Below are positions 42,608 to 50,480 of a stretch of 52,225 bases of DNA, piece by piece; position 1 is the stretch's first letter, and each line of letters begins with the position of its first letter. The notes beneath the pieces were generated by a model that saw only the letters and a list, made by a program, of their open reading frames with translations, had not been told where the DNA came from and ran no database searches. The stretch lies in the NCBI GenBank assembly GCA_029261215.1, contig JAJDBT010000013.1:1-52225 (forward strand). The letters run 5' to 3'. The translations under genes were made by a program, and so were the position numbers. Source of the DNA: Nitrospirota bacterium. GTDB lineage: Bacteria > Nitrospirota > Nitrospiria > SBBL01 > JAADHI01.

Positions 42608-43582
42608 GTGGAAGTGAAAAAGATGAACCCAAGTTTGCTCACAAGCGCCTTTGTACTCGACCTTTTGATGGGGGATCCACTCTGGCTCCCCCATCCGGTT
42701 CGACTCATAGGTAGCGGCATCGCCGGGCTTGAAAAAATCCTTCGCCGTGTTGCGGTCTCACGCGTCGGGGAAAAAGGGGCAGGACTAATACTCACAATAA
42801 CAATCGTCTCGACTGCCTTCGGATGCACATGGCTAACAATCGCAGTCGGAAGATTTATTCATCCGTATTTAGAAGCGTTTTTGATCGTCTATTTTTCATA
42901 CGCCTGCTTGGCGACAAAATCATTGGGCGATGCCGCAAACGGCGTAAGTGAGGCCCTCGAAAATACAGCGCTTCCGCTCGCACGGCAGCGGCTTTCTCAC
43001 ATTGTTTCACGGGAAACCAATGATCTTTCGGAAGAGGCGATGATTCGCGCAACAGTCGAAACAGTCGCCGAAAATACATCGGATGGTGTCGTTGCCCCAC
43101 TTTTTTATCTGGCCCTCGGCGGCCCCGCGCTCGCGATGGCCTATAAAGCGGTGAATACCCTGGATTCGATGGTCGGGTATCGCACGCCACAATATCGTCA
43201 TTTTGGATGGGCATCTGCAAGGATGGATGATTGGGCCAATTATTTTCCCGCCCGCATTACCGGTTTTTTGGTGGCCCTTTCCGCCGCGCTTTTTTTTCAA
43301 GGTGGCAGGCAGGCCTTGAAAATTATGCAGAGAGACGGCCGAAAACACGATAGCCCCAATGCAGGCATTCCGGAAGCCGCCACTGCCGGGGCGCTCGACA
43401 TTCAGCTCGGGGGGCCCAGCACTTACAAAGGCGTACTGAAAGAAAAACCCTGGCTGGGCGATGCAGGACAAAAATTGGAAAACAGGCACATTCAAAACAG
43501 CATCCACCTGATGCAAAGCACGGGGGTTTTGATGGGGCTCTGCGCGGTCATCGCACTTGTCATTCTGGAGGTGGCACAATGA
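42608..43582 (+). CDS. cbiB: Adenosylcobinamide-phosphate synthase CbiB
   Basis: CbiB attaches aminopropanol (phosphate) to adenosylcobyric acid at the inner membrane. The 324-residue protein has the family start FVLDLLMGDPLWLPHPVRLIG, four or five hydrophobic helices, and the central ARSRV-type region ETVAENTSDGVVAPLFY, a hallmark of the family. GNPxAGxPE appears here as DSPNAGIPEAATAGAL. I choose the GTG at 42608 because GGGGGAGG lies six bases upstream; the ATG at 42623 is an alternative. Its stop overlaps the ATG of cbiA (ATGA). Confidence 0.93.
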   Translation: MEVKKMNPSLLTSAFVLDLLMGDPLWLPHPVRLIGSGIAGLEKILRRVAVSRVGEKGAGLILTITIVSTAFGCTWLTIAVGRFIHPYLEAFLIVYFSYACLATKSLGDAANGVSEALENTALPLARQRLSHIVSRETNDLSEEAMIRATVETVAENTSDGVVAPLFYLALGGPALAMAYKAVNTLDSMVGYRTPQYRHFGWASARMDDWANYFPARITGFLVALSAALFFQGGRQALKIMQRDGRKHDSPNAGIPEAATAGALDIQLGGPSTYKGVLKEKPWLGDAGQKLENRHIQNSIHLMQSTGVLMGLCAVIALVILEVAQ

Positions 43583-44889
43583 AGGCCTTTGTCATCGCGG
43601 GCACGCACAGCGGCGTGGGCAAAACAACCGTTTCCATCGGCCTCATGGCCGAATTCAAACGGCGCGGTCTGGCCGTGCAGGCCTTCAAAATCGGGCCGGA
43701 TTATATTGACCCTTCCTATCATCGCCTTGCAACGGGCCGCCCCTCGCGCAACCTCGACACCTGGTTGTGCAGCAAAAAGACGGTGCAACACAGTTTTGCC
43801 CGTGCGGCCTTGGATGTCAACGTCGTCGAGGGCGTCATGGGCCTTTTTGACGGCGCGAAAAACGGCAAAGGCAGCACAGCAGAAACAGCCGCGCTGCTCG
43901 GCCTTCCGGTCATACTTGTTGTAGACGCCAAGGGCATGGCGCAGTCGGCGGGGGCCTTGGTGCAGGGTTTTGCGCAGTATCAGCAAAAAACACGCATTGC
44001 CGGTGTGATTTTCAACCGCGTGGCCTCCGAGGGACATTACGAATATCTCAAGAATGCCGTGAAAATCCCAAGCCTCGGCTGGATTGCAAAAAACGAAGAC
44101 ATCGAACTTCCCGAACGTCATCTCGGGCTGGTGCCCGCAAACGAGCGTGCGCCCGATATCGAAAGGATTCGCCAAAGGGTCATCGCCCATCTTGACGTGG
44201 ACAAATTGCTTAAGCTTTCTAAAATCGATACCCCTCGCCCTCAAGCGCTTGCAAAACGAAAAACAAGGGCCCGCATCGCCTATGCCCTAGATACGGCCTT
44301 TCATTTTTATTATGAGGACAATTTGGATCGTTTGCGGGCCGAAGGCGCCGAACTCGTGCCCTTCAGTCCCCTGGAAGATGAGTGTTTGCCCGATGTGGGC
44401 CTGCTCTACTTCGGGGGAGGTTTTCCTGAATTATTTGAACAAAAACTGTTTAATAACAAGCGCTTTTGTGAGGCGATGCAGCGTTGGCAAAAGCCGATTT
44501 ATGCCGAGTGCGGCGGGCTCTATTACCTCAGTCTCATTGGAAAAATCCCCGGAACCATGCAGATGAAAGACCGCCTCCAGCACTTTGGTTACGCCCAGGC
44601 CACCGCGCAAATCGATACCTGCCTCTTGCGCGCGGGAGAAACCGTCAAAGGCCACATGTTCCATTATTCGCATTGGGCGGGCACACCCAATCTCTACACC
44701 CTTGAAAAACGGGGTCTTAACCTGAGTGAAGGTTATGCGAATGAAATGATTCACGCGTCCTACCTGCATGTGCATTTTGCCTCACGGGTCTCCCCCGGCA
44801 CGGAGGACCCGCTCGCGGCGCGGGGAAAACCGGTGCTGGCGCGCCGATTGGTCGATGCAGCCCAAGCGGCCCAAAAGGAGGATGGATGA
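43579..44889 (+). CDS. cbiA: Cobyrinic acid a,c-diamide synthase CbiA
   Basis: CbiA amidates the a and c side chains of cobyrinic acid using glutamine and ATP. The 436-residue product has the P-loop HSGVGKTTVSIGL, the KIGPDYIDPSYH motif, and a C-terminal class I glutaminase domain with the nucleophile Cys in YAECGGLYYLS and His in the ASYLHVHFAS end. Overlapping start and stop codons link it to cbiB and cbiX. RBS GGAGG lies 6 bp before the start. Confidence 0.95.
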   Translation: MKAFVIAGTHSGVGKTTVSIGLMAEFKRRGLAVQAFKIGPDYIDPSYHRLATGRPSRNLDTWLCSKKTVQHSFARAALDVNVVEGVMGLFDGAKNGKGSTAETAALLGLPVILVVDAKGMAQSAGALVQGFAQYQQKTRIAGVIFNRVASEGHYEYLKNAVKIPSLGWIAKNEDIELPERHLGLVPANERAPDIERIRQRVIAHLDVDKLLKLSKIDTPRPQALAKRKTRARIAYALDTAFHFYYEDNLDRLRAEGAELVPFSPLEDECLPDVGLLYFGGGFPELFEQKLFNNKRFCEAMQRWQKPIYAECGGLYYLSLIGKIPGTMQMKDRLQHFGYAQATAQIDTCLLRAGETVKGHMFHYSHWAGTPNLYTLEKRGLNLSEGYANEMIHASYLHVHFASRVSPGTEDPLAARGKPVLARRLVDAAQAAQKEDG

Positions 44890-45608
44890 AAGAAGCGGTG
44901 CTCTTGGTTGGTCATGGCAGCAAAGATCCTGAAGGCAACAAAGAATTCGAAGACTTCGCCGCGCGCGCGGGCATGCGCCATTGCATGCTCGACTATGTGG
45001 AACCTTCTCTGCCCACCGCCTTGGCCCTGCTTGCGGCCGAAGGCGTGTCTGAACTGGCCGTCATCCCCTACTTTCTTTTTGCGGGCGGACATGTGAAAAA
45101 AGACATTCCGTTCATCATCCAAAATGCGCAGGCCCAATACCCCAGGATGCGCATTCGGCTGGGGCGGCACCTCGGCCTTGAGACCGCCTTATTTGAGACC
45201 AGCGTTGCGCGATTGCAGGGTATCGAAGGCAGAAAAGTCCTCTTGGTCGGGCGAGGCAGCCTGCACCCCGAACCCATTCGTGACATGGCCACGGTATGCC
45301 AGACGCTCCGCACATGCACCGGACATCCAGACATTGACCATTGTTTTATCGCGCTGGCCCCGCCGGATCTGCCGACCGGCATTACCCACAATTACTGTGC
45401 AGACCATCGGCCGCCGATTGTGCTGCCTTATTTTCTATTCACCGGGATACTGGTCAAGCGCATCATCAAAATCAGTGAACAGTATGGTTGCGAGGTGCGC
45501 CCACATCTGGGTACGCATGAGGCCTTGCTTACCTTGGTTCATCAACGAAAAACTGAAATTTTGGAAGGAGCAGACCATGCAAACGATTATCGATCCGCAA
45601 GCCATTGA
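44886..45608 (+). CDS. cbiX: Sirohydrochlorin cobaltochelatase CbiX
   Basis: CbiX inserts Co(II) into sirohydrochlorin, the first committed step of the anaerobic corrin pathway. The 240-residue product is the two-lobed long form. The first lobe has the catalytic pair His10 (LLVGHGSKD) and His69 (LFAGGHVKKDIP). In the second lobe the matching sites read LVGRGSLHPE and FLFTGILVKR, so it has lost both histidines and is probably structural. No C-terminal His-rich or Fe-S tail is present. It overlaps cbiA at the start by ATGA and cbiC at the end by 32 bp. Confidence 0.94.
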   Translation: MKEAVLLVGHGSKDPEGNKEFEDFAARAGMRHCMLDYVEPSLPTALALLAAEGVSELAVIPYFLFAGGHVKKDIPFIIQNAQAQYPRMRIRLGRHLGLETALFETSVARLQGIEGRKVLLVGRGSLHPEPIRDMATVCQTLRTCTGHPDIDHCFIALAPPDLPTGITHNYCADHRPPIVLPYFLFTGILVKRIIKISEQYGCEVRPHLGTHEALLTLVHQRKTEILEGADHANDYRSASH

Positions 45609-46200
45609 AGACGAATCATTTCGAATTATCGAGGAAGAATTCGGCCCACATTCTTTTTCCCCAGAGGCCTTTGCGATTGTACGCCGTGCCATTCACGCCA
45701 CGGCCGATTTTGATTTTTCAAAAACCATCCACATTTTTCCGGGTGCGATTCAGGCAGGGATCAGGGCAATCCGAAAAGGCGTGCCCATCATCGCCGATGT
45801 GCAGATGATTCAAGCAGGCATCAACAAAAAAGGACTCGAAGCCTTTGGCTCGGAGGTCTTTTGTTTTATCGGGGACGAGGATGTCGCGAAAAAAGCAAAG
45901 GCTGCGGGCGTGACCCGCGCAATGATTTCCATGCGAAAAGCCGCATCGTATTACCCCGGCGCCATTTATGCGATCGGAAACGCGCCGACCGCGCTTCTGG
46001 AATTGATTCGCCTTGCGGAGACCGCCATACCTGCGCTGGTCATTGGTGTGCCTGTGGGGTTTGTTTCCGCCGTGGAGTCCAAAGAACAATTGGCGCTTAC
46101 ACACCTGCCCTACATTACCGCCCTGGGACGCAAAGGCGGCACCCCGGTGGCTGTGGCCATCATGAACGCACTCATTAAACTTGCGGGAGAAAAGATATGA
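45577..46200 (+). CDS. cbiC: Precorrin-8X/cobalt-precorrin-8 methylmutase CbiC
   Basis: CbiC moves the C11 methyl to C12 to form cobyrinic acid. The 207-residue product contains the catalytic His in AIHATADFDF, the SD-like region ADVQMIQAGI, and the conserved GNAPTAL and GVPVGFVSAVESKE motifs. The start at 45577 overlaps the end of cbiX by 32 bp and has GGAAGGAG as ribosome-binding site. A longer upstream open frame runs across cbiX and is not used. Confidence 0.94.
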   Translation: MQTIIDPQAIEDESFRIIEEEFGPHSFSPEAFAIVRRAIHATADFDFSKTIHIFPGAIQAGIRAIRKGVPIIADVQMIQAGINKKGLEAFGSEVFCFIGDEDVAKKAKAAGVTRAMISMRKAASYYPGAIYAIGNAPTALLELIRLAETAIPALVIGVPVGFVSAVESKEQLALTHLPYITALGRKGGTPVAVAIMNALIKLAGEKI

Positions 46201-46523
46201 AACCTTATAAGTGGCATTTGTTGATATGCACCGGCCCTCGTTGCACCGAAGACGGGGAAGCCGAAGCCCTCTTTTCGCAACTTGGCGAAAAACTGAAACA
46301 GCACGGGCTCGATGACGGCGACCTGCGTGTGAAACGCACGCGTTGCAGCTGTTTTGCAATTTGCAAAGAAGGCCCGATCGTCACCCTTCACCCCGATGGG
46401 ACCTGGTACAAGCGTGTCACGCCGGAGGTTTTGGACGAAATTCTGGAAAAACATCTCAAGGGCGGTGAAGTCGTGAAAGCCCATGTCTATCATCAGGCGG
46501 AAGGGCTTTCCGTTTTAAAATAG
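46197..46523 (+). CDS. Thioredoxin-like [2Fe-2S] ferredoxin
   Basis: The 108-residue product resembles thioredoxin-like ferredoxins. Cysteines at 11, 16, 50, 52 and 56 fit a C-x(n)-C ... C-x3-C cluster pattern (ICTGPRC and CSCFAIC), followed by DGTWYKRVTPE. It overlaps cbiC by ATGA, so it belongs to the corrin operon. A ferredoxin here could deliver electrons for cobalt reduction before adenosylation or for precorrin-6A reduction; this is an inference. No cobG is seen, so the pathway is taken as anaerobic. Confidence 0.85.
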   Translation: MKPYKWHLLICTGPRCTEDGEAEALFSQLGEKLKQHGLDDGDLRVKRTRCSCFAICKEGPIVTLHPDGTWYKRVTPEVLDEILEKHLKGGEVVKAHVYHQAEGLSVLK

Positions 46524-46585
46524 GCGGCACGGTAAAACAAGGAGGTGCGTCAAAAGAAAAAATAATCGGCCTTTAAAACAGTCAT

Positions 46586-46738
46586 CAAAGCGCGATTTAT
46601 TTAGGGAAGGCGGTGAAAGTCCGCCACTGCCCCGCAACTGTAATGGGAGACGAACGCTGCTTCATGCCACTGTTCTTTAAAGAATGGGAAGGCGCAGCCA
46701 GTAGGATGAACCCAAAGTCAGGAGACCGATGAATCGCA
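46586..46738 (+). ncRNA. Cobalamin riboswitch 2
   Basis: A second B12 aptamer: GCGATTTA (P1 5' side), TTAGGGAAGGCGGTGAAAG, TCCGCCACTGCCCCGCAACTG, GGGAGACGAACGC, ATGCCACTG, GGGAAGGCGCAGCCAGTAGGATG, and TCAGGAGACCGATGAATCGC closing P1. The match to the family consensus is stronger than in riboswitch 1. It lies 75 bp upstream of the exported beta-propeller gene and, through it, the cbiD operon. Confidence 0.95.
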
Positions 46739-46743
46739 CACAC

Positions 46744-46774
46744 AGGGAAGCTCTGACTTGATCAGAGCTTCCCT
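46744..46774 (+). terminator. Hairpin of riboswitch 2 expression platform
   Basis: AGGGAAGCTCTGA (46744-46756) pairs perfectly with 46762-46774 around CTTGA. The following bases (CAATCGCTTTAATTTTC) have only scattered U, so termination would be weak. It may be an attenuator or a translation-control stem placed 38 bp before the start codon. Confidence 0.6.
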
Positions 46775-46812
46775 CAATCGCTTTAATTTTCGAGGGAAAA
46801 AGGAGGAAGCAC

Positions 46813-47982
46813 ATGAACACCACGATTCAACGCATCGTCTTTTCAGCACTTTTATTAAGCAGTCCTTTGTCGGTCGCCTGGGCGAGTGGCGCAGAAAAAG
46901 GACTTAGCCGCTACGACCCCAAAACACTGGCTTTTGTCACCAATCGGGATTCAAATGACATTGCCGTCATCGATACCGAAACCGATCGTGTCATTGCCCG
47001 AATCCCCTTGGGCGCGATGAGCAATGCTCACATGGCTCAGCCGACACATGACGGCAAAAAACTCCTGGTTTCCGCCACGGGGCGCAATCAGTTTTTAGTC
47101 GTCGATCTCGCCACGCTTAACATAGAGCACAGCATTCAAACCGGCGCGGCCCCCGAACATTTTGGCCTCACGCCGGACAACCAATATGCCACCGTGGGCA
47201 ACATGGGCGATGCCAGTGTCTCCCTCGTTGATCTGAATGCAGGAAAAGAGCTCCAGCGTTTTGCCGGATTTCCTGAACCGCACGGTTTTAGTTTTTCCCC
47301 TCAAAATAAAAAGGTTTACGTTTCCAGTTTTGGTGCACACGAAGTACGAAGTTTTGATTTGCCGACCCAAGAATGGGCGATGCGACACCCTATTGGCACC
47401 ACCCACCGTGCGGCCACTCAAAAACCGAAGCCTTACCAAAGTGCGCTTAAAGGAGTGGCGCACCCGACGCTTTCGATGGATGGAAAATACATCTACGCCG
47501 CCGACGGTGATTCCGGGCAAGTGGGCATTATCGATGTTGAAAATGACCGGCTGATCTCAACGATTAAAGTCGGGAAAGCCCCCTGGCGGGCTTATGCCTC
47601 TCCCGATGGACTTTGGATGCTGGTTTTAAATAACGGCGATCACAGTATTTCGGTCATCAGCACAGCAACACAGAAAGTCGTTGCGACCCTGAAAGGCGGC
47701 GCGGACATGAGCGGCGTGAACTTTGTTCAGGGCGGCCAAAAGGCTTATGTCGTGAGTCAGTCGGAGGGCGCGGTGGATGTCTTTGATTTGCGGACGTTCA
47801 AAAAAATCAACCGTCTGAAACTGGGTGAAAACCTCACACTGGAAACGGCTGCCACTAGCGCGGACGGCAAAAAAGTGTATGTCGCCTCTTCAAGCGATGG
47901 CGTGAACCGCATCGCCGATGTGGGGCGGTTTCCCTGGGGGATTAGTATTCTCGGCGCGGCGAGCGCGAATTATTGTCACTGA
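46813..47982 (+). CDS. Exported YncE/cytochrome-d1-like beta-propeller protein under B12 control
   Basis: The 389-residue protein has a cleavable signal peptide (cleavage near AWA-SG) and no lipobox. It is thus predicted to be periplasmic, unlike the btuB-linked lipoprotein. About seven blades of YncE type follow: TLAFVTNRDSNDIAVIDTETD, TPDNQYATVGNMGDASVSLV, KKVYVSSFGAHEVRSFD, KYIYAADGDSGQVGIIDVEND and WMLVLNNGDHSISVISTAT. Preceded by its own cobalamin riboswitch, it probably binds corrinoid or cobalt in the periplasm. NirF-like heme handling is an alternative. RBS AAGGAGGAAG is strong. Confidence 0.8.
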   Translation: MNTTIQRIVFSALLLSSPLSVAWASGAEKGLSRYDPKTLAFVTNRDSNDIAVIDTETDRVIARIPLGAMSNAHMAQPTHDGKKLLVSATGRNQFLVVDLATLNIEHSIQTGAAPEHFGLTPDNQYATVGNMGDASVSLVDLNAGKELQRFAGFPEPHGFSFSPQNKKVYVSSFGAHEVRSFDLPTQEWAMRHPIGTTHRAATQKPKPYQSALKGVAHPTLSMDGKYIYAADGDSGQVGIIDVENDRLISTIKVGKAPWRAYASPDGLWMLVLNNGDHSISVISTATQKVVATLKGGADMSGVNFVQGGQKAYVVSQSEGAVDVFDLRTFKKINRLKLGENLTLETAATSADGKKVYVASSSDGVNRIADVGRFPWGISILGAASANYCH

Positions 47983-47991
47983 GGGTGAAGA

Positions 47992-48107
47992 AAATCCCCC
48001 CTGGCCCCCCTTTTTCTAAGTGGGGTAAGTGATGAAGAATAAGGAACGAACTCGATTTTGACCTTCGCTTTTACCCCACTTTAACAAATGGGGGCCAGGG
48101 GGGATTT
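47992..48107. repeat. 116-bp imperfect palindromic element
   Basis: AAATCCCCCCTGGCCCCC at the left end recurs as its complement at the right end (48090-48107). Inner arms GTGGGGTAA/TTACCCCAC extend the pairing to about 38 bp per side with a few mismatches, enclosing a loop of about 40 bp. This matches a type of G/C-run palindrome often dispersed in genomes. It lies between the beta-propeller gene and cbiD and may end or attenuate transcription. Confidence 0.7.
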
Positions 48108-48123
48108 ATCACTAAGGGCTTTC

Positions 48124-49233
48124 GTGCAGTCAAAGAGTCCCGATAAAAAGAACATGCGCAATGGCTGGACGACGGGGATCTGTGCGGCGGCCGCCGCAAA
48201 AGCGGCGACCATCGCCTTGCGGACACAAGGGGTACAAACATTGGTCGAAGTCACGCTTCCGATTCACAAAAAGCACACATTTGCCGTGGCCCATTGTGAA
48301 TTCACTGCGGCCTCTGCAACCTGCGTTGTGATTAAGGATGCAGGGGATGATCCGGATTGCACAGATGGTGCGCACTTAACCGCCACGGTTTCCTGGAATG
48401 ATGAAGTCGGACAAATTGAATTGAAAGGCGGCGCAGGCGTGGCGACGGTCACTAAAATAGGTTTGGGATTGCAGGTCGGTCAATCTGCCATCAATCCCGT
48501 CCCCTTCAAAAACATCACCGAGATGGTTCGGGAAGGGGTGGGGGAGTGCCTCAACAACAAGGGACTTCGGGTTGTCATCTCCGTGCCCGGGGGCGAGGCC
48601 ATGTCGGAACTGACCCAGAATGCCCGGCTCGGCCTCCTGGGCGGCATCTCGATTTTGGGCACAAGCGGCATTGTGCGGCCCTATTCATCGGCGGCCTTTA
48701 AGGTTTCAATTGCGCAAGGCATGGATGTCGCGGTGGGCGAGGGACTTTCGACGATCGTGCTCACCACGGGTGGAAAGAGTGAAGACTATCTCATGAGACT
48801 GAGGGGCCTTCCGCAATCGGCCTATGTACAAATGGGCGATTTTGCGGGTTTTTCCCTGAAACGCGCCGCAAAAAGTGGGATTAAAAAGGTCATCATCGGC
48901 GGTATGCCCGGCAAGCTGAGTAAAATCGCGATGGGCAAAATGCAGACCCACGCCGCCGGCGGACAGGTGGACCTTGGGTTTTTGGCTGAAATCGGACGGG
49001 AAGCGGGCGCCTCCGCCGAAATCATTCAAAGGATTGCTGAAGCCAATACCGCACGGCATGTGCAGGAAATTGTGGAACAACATCAGGTACAGGGTTTTTG
49101 GGACATCGTGGCCTTCAAGGTTTGCGAAGTCTCGCGAAGGCATGTGGATGGGGCGATGACCCTGGCCTGTATGCTCGTTGACTTTGGAGGCGGGATCATT
49201 GGGCAAGCAGAAATCGGAGAGGAGCAGGATTGA
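48124..49233 (+). CDS. cbiD: Cobalt-precorrin-5B (C1)-methyltransferase CbiD
   Basis: CbiD methylates C1 in the anaerobic pathway. The 369-residue product begins with the signature RNGWTTGICAAAAAKAA and has DAGDDPDCTDGA, NKGLRVVISVPGGE and GKSEDY motifs. The start is probably GTG at 48124 with AAGGGCT upstream. An in-frame ATG at 48088 lies inside the palindromic element, and one at 48154 begins MRNGW; either is possible. It starts an uninterrupted series with cbiET, cbiG and cbiH. Confidence 0.94.
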   Translation: MQSKSPDKKNMRNGWTTGICAAAAAKAATIALRTQGVQTLVEVTLPIHKKHTFAVAHCEFTAASATCVVIKDAGDDPDCTDGAHLTATVSWNDEVGQIELKGGAGVATVTKIGLGLQVGQSAINPVPFKNITEMVREGVGECLNNKGLRVVISVPGGEAMSELTQNARLGLLGGISILGTSGIVRPYSSAAFKVSIAQGMDVAVGEGLSTIVLTTGGKSEDYLMRLRGLPQSAYVQMGDFAGFSLKRAAKSGIKKVIIGGMPGKLSKIAMGKMQTHAAGGQVDLGFLAEIGREAGASAEIIQRIAEANTARHVQEIVEQHQVQGFWDIVAFKVCEVSRRHVDGAMTLACMLVDFGGGIIGQAEIGEEQD

Positions 49234-50453
49234 ATCAATTCGTTCACATCATCGGCATTGGCGATAAGGGCGCAGAAAGTTTGGGGCGCGAGGCCCTTCA
49301 AATCGTCACGGCGGCGGAAGTGCTGTTCGGCGGTGCGCGGCATCTGGCCTGTTTTCCAGACCTGTCTTCAGAGAAATTCCCCATTCAAAACAACCTTAAA
49401 GCCATCACCGAAAAAATCGCGTCGGAGACACGCCGCGTCGTGGTGCTGGCCTCGGGCGACCCCCTGTTTTATGGCATTGCAGGCTATCTTTTGAATAAAG
49501 TCGGCGCAGAGCGCTTGAAGGTCATTCCCAATACATCCTCTATGCAGCTCGCTTTTGCGCGCGTGTTGATCTCTTGGCACGACGCGCTCTTGGTGAGTTG
49601 CCACGCAAAGCCGCTTGCACCCGCCATTGAATCCATCCGCGAGGCCAAAAAGGTCGGGATTTTCACGGATCAAAACAACACGCCTGCGTTTATCGCAACA
49701 CAGCTCGTTAAAGCAGGGATCTCTGATTTCAGGGCCTTTGTCTGTGAAAACCTGGGCGGAAAACAAGAACAGATCATTGAGGCGGATCTCGCCGATCTTC
49801 AAGACCGAAGCTTTGCACCCTTGAACGTCCTCATCCTCATCAAACAAGCACAAATGATCCCGCTGCCAAGCCGTGAGTGGTCTTTCGGCATTCCGGATCA
49901 GGCCTTTCATCAACGCCAGCCGCTCAAAGGGCTCATCACCAAGTCCGAAGTGCGCGTCATCAGTCTCAGCAAAATGCAGATTCACCCGGGCGATATCGTC
50001 TGGGACATCGGCGCGGGTTCCGGTTCGATCTCCATTGAAGCGGCCCTGCTCGGTGCGACCGTGTGGGCGATTGAAAAAAATCAGGGCGATTGCGACATCA
50101 TTCACAAAAACATCGGGCAATTTGGGATCTTCGAAAAAAAGGGGAAGATCCAAGTCATCCACGGAAGGGCGCCGGAAGCCTTGGCCGACTTGCCCGCGCC
50201 CGATGCCGTTTTTATCGGCGGTTCCGGCGGAGAGATTTCAGAAATTGTGCAGCTTTGCCAAACCCACCTTAAAAAAGGCGGGCGCTTGGTGATCAACCTG
50301 GCCACACTCGAAAACGTCGCCGCGCTACAAAATATTCTGGGGCAAAGCAGCGCAGTCACACTCGTACAGATTAACCGTAGCCGCCCGATTTTAAACCTCA
50401 CCCGTTTTGAAGCACTCAACCCCGTTTTTGTCATTTCATGGGAAAAACCATGA
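49230..50453 (+). CDS. cbiET: Fused cobalt-precorrin-7 (C5) / cobalt-precorrin-6B (C15) methyltransferase-decarboxylase CbiET
   Basis: The 407-residue protein joins CbiE (residues about 1-205) and CbiT (about 215-407), as in CobL. CbiE shows the tetrapyrrole-methylase start (VHIIGIGDKGAESL) and ASGDPLFYGIAG. CbiT shows the Rossmann SAM loop WDIGAGSGSISIEAA and the FIGGSGGE motif. The start is a TTG overlapping the cbiD stop (TTGA), with GGAGAGGAG upstream. It performs C5 and C15 methylation and decarboxylation of the ring. Confidence 0.93.
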   Translation: MNQFVHIIGIGDKGAESLGREALQIVTAAEVLFGGARHLACFPDLSSEKFPIQNNLKAITEKIASETRRVVVLASGDPLFYGIAGYLLNKVGAERLKVIPNTSSMQLAFARVLISWHDALLVSCHAKPLAPAIESIREAKKVGIFTDQNNTPAFIATQLVKAGISDFRAFVCENLGGKQEQIIEADLADLQDRSFAPLNVLILIKQAQMIPLPSREWSFGIPDQAFHQRQPLKGLITKSEVRVISLSKMQIHPGDIVWDIGAGSGSISIEAALLGATVWAIEKNQGDCDIIHKNIGQFGIFEKKGKIQVIHGRAPEALADLPAPDAVFIGGSGGEISEIVQLCQTHLKKGGRLVINLATLENVAALQNILGQSSAVTLVQINRSRPILNLTRFEALNPVFVISWEKP

Positions 50454-50480
50454 GCGCAATACTGACCTAGGAGAAATAAA

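Noticed and set aside
43492-44244. A 250-codon minus-strand frame across cbiB and cbiA.
   Set aside because: It spans two overlapping, well-identified plus-strand genes and has no recognisable domain.
45124-45576. Long N-terminal extension of cbiC in the same frame.
   Set aside because: It lies wholly within cbiX, has no family similarity, and the start at 45577 has a good ribosome-binding site.
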